Assembly: GCA_025056655.1 (NCBI GenBank)
Contig: JANWVL010000032.1
Location: 1-54,675 of the forward strand
Length of the DNA: 54,675 bases
Origin: Candidatus Methylacidiphilales bacterium
GTDB lineage: Bacteria; Verrucomicrobiota; Verrucomicrobiia; Methylacidiphilales; JANWVL01
Reading direction: 5' to 3'
Positions within the stretch are counted from its first letter, which is position 1, and each line of letters opens with the position of its first letter. The notes under the pieces were generated by a model, which saw only the letters and a program-made list of their open reading frames with translations, made no database searches and was not told the DNA's origin. Made by a program: the position numbers and the translations under genes. This document shows positions 51,003-54,675 of this stretch, piece by piece.

Positions 51003-51581
51003 ATGTTGATTCCACGACGCACACCCACTCTATTTCTCCTTAGCGTAACTCTCCTCCTCTCCCCTTCATTCCTTCAAGCCCAATCCCCGAGCCAGCCAAG
51101 CCCCACAGCCGACAAAGACGAGCACCTTCCCAAAGACCCTAAAATCACCTTCTGGCGCCTCTCCCTCCCTGCAGGAAAACTCACAATCGATCTCACAAAA
51201 GTCACCACCATCGCCCAACACGAATACATCTCCGACGAACTTTTCCGCGTCACCGAACTCAACATCGCCACCACCTCCGATCTCCTCATCCGCTTCTACT
51301 ACCTAGAAAAATACGTGCCCCTCAAAGGAGCAAGCGGTCAAGTCATAAAAGGCGCCGTGCAGCGCCTCCAGGAGAAAGCCGAGCTCGCCGCCGATACCGC
51401 CGGCATCGAGCCTATATGGCGACAAGTTCACAAAAACTACCCTGCCACCACACACGCTCGCACAGTCGAATATCGTCTCCACAACAAAGAAGACCTCACC
51501 AAGATCCGCAAACACATCGAAACAGCCTGGCTTAGCCAACAAAACAGCACCCTCGAACTCACCCTCGACAACACCCCTTAA
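51003..51581 (+). CDS. Secreted protein of unknown function
   Basis: From ATG 51003 the protein has 192 residues. A clear signal peptide is present (TPTLFLLSVTLLLSPSFLQA, cut near residue 26). The mature part begins with a polar Pro/Ser segment and then a mixed alpha/beta domain (ITFWRLSLPAGKLTIDLTKV; YISDELFRVTELNIATTSDL). I do not recognise the family. No Cys or catalytic motif stands out. It lies between metF and tRNA-Phe on the same strand. Confidence 0.75.
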   Translation: MLIPRRTPTLFLLSVTLLLSPSFLQAQSPSQPSPTADKDEHLPKDPKITFWRLSLPAGKLTIDLTKVTTIAQHEYISDELFRVTELNIATTSDLLIRFYYLEKYVPLKGASGQVIKGAVQRLQEKAELAADTAGIEPIWRQVHKNYPATTHARTVEYRLHNKEDLTKIRKHIETAWLSQQNSTLELTLDNTP

Positions 51582-51602
51582 ACCCTCTCCCAGATAAACC
51601 AC

Positions 51603-51630
51603 TTGCTTTCCACCAAAAACTCTGGTTAAT
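51603..51630 (+). promoter_or_regulatory. Candidate promoter of tRNA-Phe
   Basis: TTGCTT (51603-51608) and GTTAAT (51625-51630) are 16 bases apart and end 23 bases before the tRNA. Matches are modest, but no better pair is seen. Confidence 0.3.
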
Positions 51631-51652
51631 AACCTCACCCCCATTACACAAA

Positions 51653-51725
<73 letters not shown>

Positions 51726-51734
51726 CTCCCTTCT

Positions 51735-53213
51735 ATGGCACTGCTCTTTCGGCTCAAGTCCCCGCCCCTATTCCACTCCACTCACAACACCATCCCCATC
51801 CCAATACATGGTTACTGCCTCGCAAAGAACAAATCAGACCTACCCGCAGCCCTACAAGTTCGCATCGGAAAAAAAACAATCCCTTGCTCCATCACCTACT
51901 CCCACCAACCAAACCAACCTCACCCCCACAAAGTCTCTTTCCAAGCCTCCATCTACCTCAGAAAAGGCATCAAGCTCCTCCAATTCACCTCTACCGATGC
52001 TTCCAATCGCACACACCTCCACACCTGCAGACTCATACACGTCCAGCACGACCCACTCTACACCATCCCCTCTCTCATCCCAACCAAACACCGCACCCCA
52101 GGAATCAACCTCTTCGGTTTCTTCGACTACGTCCACGGCATCGCTCAAGGCGCACGCCTCACCGCCCAGACCCTTCAACTCCACTCCATCCCCCACACCC
52201 TCTCACGCATCCCTCTCCCCCAAAACTGCGAAAAACTCAACCCCCCATTCCCCCTCCCCCCCACCAAATCCCTCCACCACACCATCAACCTCTTCCACTG
52301 CAACGCCCCCGAATTTCACGCCATCCGCAAATATTGGCCCAGACTCCTCAAAGCCAACTACCGCACCATAGGCTACTGGGCTTGGGAACTCGAAGACCTC
52401 CCACAACGCTGGTCCCAAGAACTCACCCACCTCGATGAAATCTGGTGCCCCACCACTTTCGTCCGCGACGCCATCGCCCGAGCCGCAAATAAACTCGGCC
52501 TCTCCCTACCCATCCTCGTCATCCCTCACCCCATCTTCGATCCTCACCCCCACCCCTCCTCCCTCCCTCCCCCCATCGATCTCCCACAAAAAAAATTTCT
52601 AATCCTCACCACATTCGACCTTAATTCCACACTCGAGCGAAAAAACCCATTCGCCACCATCCAAGCCTTCCGCCGCGCCCTAAACAAAATCCCCCACCTC
52701 CACCTCATCATCAAAACCCACCACACCCAACAACAGCCCCACCTCCACCAACAACTCCTACACGCCATCGCCGACCTCAAACACCACATCTCCCTCATCA
52801 CTCAACCCCTCAGCCCACAAAACCTCCTCGCCCTCCAATCCCACGTCCACGCCTTCATCTCCCTCCACCGCAGCGAAGGCTTCGGCCTCAACCTCGCCGA
52901 AATGATGCTCCTCGGCAAACCCGTCATCGCCACCAACTGGTCCGGAAACACAGACTTCCTCGATGCCGACTGCGGCTGCCCCATCTCCTACACCCTAAAA
53001 CCCCTCACCCCAGACTGCCCCTACCAGACCATCACCCACGGCCGCTGGGCCGAAGCCGACACCGATCACGCCGCCCACGCCATCATCCGACTCGCTGAAG
53101 ACCCCGACTACGCTCGTCAAATCGGCCAAAACGCCCGCCAAAAAATCCTCACCCTCTACTCCCCTCAAGTCATCGCCGATAAAATCAAGGCCCGCATCCT
53201 CGACCTCGCCTAA
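51735..53213 (+). CDS. GT4-like glycosyltransferase with N-terminal extension
   Basis: From ATG 51735 the protein has 492 residues; any upstream start would lie in the tRNA. The N-terminal 130 residues are a beta-rich extension (LQVRIGKKTIPCSITYSHQP). The transferase begins with INLFGFFDYVHGIAQGARLT, a glycine loop. The C-terminal domain carries FISLHRSEGFGLNLAEMMLL with the Glu-x7-Glu motif, then GKPVIATNWSGNTDFLDADC. It transfers a sugar from a nucleotide donor, probably in surface glycan assembly; the substrate is unknown. The coding strand is very C-rich. Confidence 0.9.
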   Translation: MALLFRLKSPPLFHSTHNTIPIPIHGYCLAKNKSDLPAALQVRIGKKTIPCSITYSHQPNQPHPHKVSFQASIYLRKGIKLLQFTSTDASNRTHLHTCRLIHVQHDPLYTIPSLIPTKHRTPGINLFGFFDYVHGIAQGARLTAQTLQLHSIPHTLSRIPLPQNCEKLNPPFPLPPTKSLHHTINLFHCNAPEFHAIRKYWPRLLKANYRTIGYWAWELEDLPQRWSQELTHLDEIWCPTTFVRDAIARAANKLGLSLPILVIPHPIFDPHPHPSSLPPPIDLPQKKFLILTTFDLNSTLERKNPFATIQAFRRALNKIPHLHLIIKTHHTQQQPHLHQQLLHAIADLKHHISLITQPLSPQNLLALQSHVHAFISLHRSEGFGLNLAEMMLLGKPVIATNWSGNTDFLDADCGCPISYTLKPLTPDCPYQTITHGRWAEADTDHAAHAIIRLAEDPDYARQIGQNARQKILTLYSPQVIADKIKARILDLA

Positions 53214-53315
53214 ATAACACAATCAACAACTCCTCCCTCTCCCCCGCCTCAAAAATTCAAATTTGAAATCCCTCCACTCCCCGCTATCCTCACCCCTCAA
53301 AGACCACACACATTC

Positions 53316-53966
53316 ATGAACCCCATCTCCCCAGACACCCTCCTCTCCGCCCTCCGCTGGCGCTACGCCACCAAACAATTCGACCCCACCCGAAAAATCG
53401 AAGACCCCCTCTGGCACAGCCTCGAGCAAACCCTCATCCTCACCCCATCCTCCTACGGCCTCCAACCCTGGAAATTCCTCGTCATCACCGACCCCGCCCT
53501 CCGCGCCGAACTCCGCACCCACTCCTGGCACCAACCCCAAGTCACCGACTGCTCCCACTACGTCGTCTTCGCTGCCAAAATTCGCATCTCCACAGAAGAC
53601 GTCGCCCATTTCATCGAAACGATCGCCCATACCCGTGCACAATCCCTCGACTCCCTCGAATTCTACCGCCAAATGATCCTCAAAGACGTCGTCAACGGCC
53701 CCCGCGCCGCCATCGCCACCGAATGGGCCATCCGCCAAACCTACATCGCCCTCGGCAACTTCATCACCGCCGCCGCCCTCCTCGGCATCGACACCTGCCC
53801 CATGGAAGGCATCGACCCCGAAGCCTACAACCGCATCCTCAACCTCCCAGCCATCGGCTACACCACAGCCGTCGCCTGCGCCGCAGGCTACCGCTCCCCC
53901 AACGACAAATACGCCTCAGCCCCCAAAGTTCGCTTCCCACCCGACACCCTCATCATCCGAAAATAA
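53316..53966 (+). CDS. Nitroreductase-family NAD(P)H-dependent flavoprotein (NfsB-like)
   Basis: The protein has 216 residues. The FMN-binding start RWRYATKQFDPTRKIEDPLW, then TPSSYGLQPWKFLVITDPAL and, near the end, AALLGIDTCPMEGIDPEAYN and TAVACAAGYRSPNDKYA fit the NfsB/DrgA type. Homodimers reduce nitroaromatics, quinones or flavins. The natural substrate is unknown. It is 102 bases after the glycosyltransferase and four bases before the BamE-like gene. Confidence 0.9.
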   Translation: MNPISPDTLLSALRWRYATKQFDPTRKIEDPLWHSLEQTLILTPSSYGLQPWKFLVITDPALRAELRTHSWHQPQVTDCSHYVVFAAKIRISTEDVAHFIETIAHTRAQSLDSLEFYRQMILKDVVNGPRAAIATEWAIRQTYIALGNFITAAALLGIDTCPMEGIDPEAYNRILNLPAIGYTTAVACAAGYRSPNDKYASAPKVRFPPDTLIIRK

Positions 53967-53970
53967 AAAC

Positions 53971-54246
53971 ATGCCCACCCCCATCCTGCCACTCTCCCTC
54001 ACCCTCCTCCTCAGCCTCATCCCCTCCGCATGCACCTCCAATCGCCTCACCAACGAAAACCTCTCCCAACTCACCCCCGGCATGTCCGAAAAACAAATCA
54101 CCCAAATCCTCGGCAAACCCCACCACACAGAAATCTCCGAAACCCTCGGCATCCGCTCCACCGCCCTCATCTACCAAGCTGGAGAACGTCAGGTGAAAAT
54201 TATCCTCATCAACGACAAACTCTTTTCTAAACAAGGAACCTTCTAG
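53971..54246 (+). CDS. Small lipoprotein with BamE/SmpA-OmlA-like fold
   Basis: The protein has 91 residues. The signal peptide ends in a lipobox-like LIPSAC (Cys near 22). The mature part LTPGMSEKQITQILGKPHHT matches the SmpA/OmlA helix motif, where a short helix pair packs on a three-stranded sheet. BamE helps the Bam complex insert outer-membrane proteins, but many small lipoproteins share this fold. It follows the nitroreductase gene by four bases. Confidence 0.8.
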   Translation: MPTPILPLSLTLLLSLIPSACTSNRLTNENLSQLTPGMSEKQITQILGKPHHTEISETLGIRSTALIYQAGERQVKIILINDKLFSKQGTF

Positions 54247-54260
54247 TCTCTCTGCACTCT

Positions 54261-54675
54261 ATGTCCGCTCCCACACCCCACCCCATCAGCCCTGAATTCA
54301 TAGCTGAAGCCGACGCCATCATTGCCCGCTATCCCGTTTCAAAACGAAGCGCAGCCCTACCCCTCCTCCACCACTGGCAAGAACACTTCGGCTACATCTC
54401 CCCCCAAGGCATCGAGTGGATCGCCGAAAAACTCCAGCTCCAGCCCATCAACATCCTCGAGCTCGTCACCTTCTACCCCATGCTCCGCCAACACCCCGCA
54501 GGCAAAATCCAAATCAAAATCTGCCGCACCCTCTCCTGCGCACTCGCCGGCTCCTACAGCCTTTACCACCACCTTTGCAAACGTCTCAACACACAGCCTT
54601 CTGACTCCCACGGCCTCGCCATCACCCCAGACCACAACTACTCCGTCGAATTCGTCGAATGCCTCGCCGATTGCG
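54261..54675 (+). CDS. nuoE: NADH-quinone oxidoreductase subunit E (NuoE), partial
   Basis: The first 138 residues are present; the gene runs off the right edge. A helical start (FIAEADAIIARYPVSKRSAA) leads to the thioredoxin-like 2Fe-2S domain. Its four Cys are CRTLSC (C-x4-C) and, near the edge, ECLADC (C-x3-C). NuoE is the 24 kDa subunit of complex I and passes electrons from NADH. More nuo genes are expected beyond the edge. It starts 14 bases after the BamE-like gene. Confidence 0.93.
   Translation, partial: MSAPTPHPISPEFIAEADAIIARYPVSKRSAALPLLHHWQEHFGYISPQGIEWIAEKLQLQPINILELVTFYPMLRQHPAGKIQIKICRTLSCALAGSYSLYHHLCKRLNTQPSDSHGLAITPDHNYSVEFVECLADC

Overview
The window looks like a chromosomal segment of a Gram-negative bacterium, most probably Verrucomicrobiota or a near relative in the PVC group. 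The reasons are an envelope gene set (LptF/G-type permease, TolC, a BamE-like lipoprotein, ExbB/ExbD), a type III glutamine synthetase, prepilins with the AFTLVELLVV-type start common in PVC bacteria, and an ExbB-ExbD-ExbD-DUF4159 cluster. Starts rarely show a clear Shine-Dalgarno sequence. The phylum is an inference from gene families; there is no rRNA here. Almost all DNA is coding, in short same-strand runs of housekeeping genes.

Layout. 1-2.6 kb (minus): a TPR protein that runs off the left edge and has a TGA just before its recognisable start, then a glycosyltransferase split by an in-frame TAA. 2.65-7.6 kb (minus): a five-gene ExbB/ExbD/ExbD/TonB-shaped DUF4159/FG-GAP cluster, which is the most unusual unit of the window. 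7.7-10.5 kb (minus): RNase PH and an O-antigen-ligase-like protein with TPRs. 10.5-12.9 kb (plus): a small membrane protein and a hybrid histidine kinase. 12.8-17.8 kb (minus): FtsK, RodZ-like protein and RimO. 17.9-19.8 kb (plus): an ArsP_1/UPF0718 permease paired with its TIGR03943/DUF1980 partner. 19.8-21.4 kb: a repeat-bearing scar holding the corpse of an Eco57I-type restriction-modification enzyme.

21.4-24.2 kb (plus): sulfite reductase hemoprotein, with a possible leader pseudoknot, and an orphan TroA/ZnuA-like metal-binding protein behind a DtxR-like palindrome. 24.4-33.1 kb (minus): glycine-zipper lipoprotein, UvrA, TMTC-like membrane TPR protein, DnaJ, GrpE, Bcp peroxiredoxin and LptF/G. 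33.2 kb (plus): GmhA. 33.8-35.2 kb (minus): two prepilins and a small HisKA-like protein. 35.4-41.4 kb (plus): DAHP synthase, TadA, then TolC and an RND pump with no adaptor gene. 41.4-45.2 kb (minus): type III glutamine synthetase behind a good sigma-54 -24/-12 element, followed by an NtrC-like sigma-54 activator. 45.4-48.3 kb (plus): DeoC, a methyltransferase and IlvC. 48.4-49.9 kb (minus): L,D-transpeptidase and LOG-family protein. 50-54.7 kb (plus): MetF, a secreted protein, tRNA-Phe, a GT4 glycosyltransferase, a nitroreductase, a BamE-like lipoprotein and the start of nuoE.

Themes. Envelope biogenesis dominates (LPS heptose and transport, O-antigen, glycosyltransferases, ExbBD machine, efflux). 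Nitrogen control is suggested by the sigma-54 element, glutamine synthetase and NtrC-like gene lying together. Three loci show decay, all marked by in-frame stops. Several coding regions are extremely C-rich on the sense strand and carry C-tracts of 8-11, two of which sit where slippage would cut off a functional domain. No CRISPR array, intact transposase, prophage or rRNA was seen.
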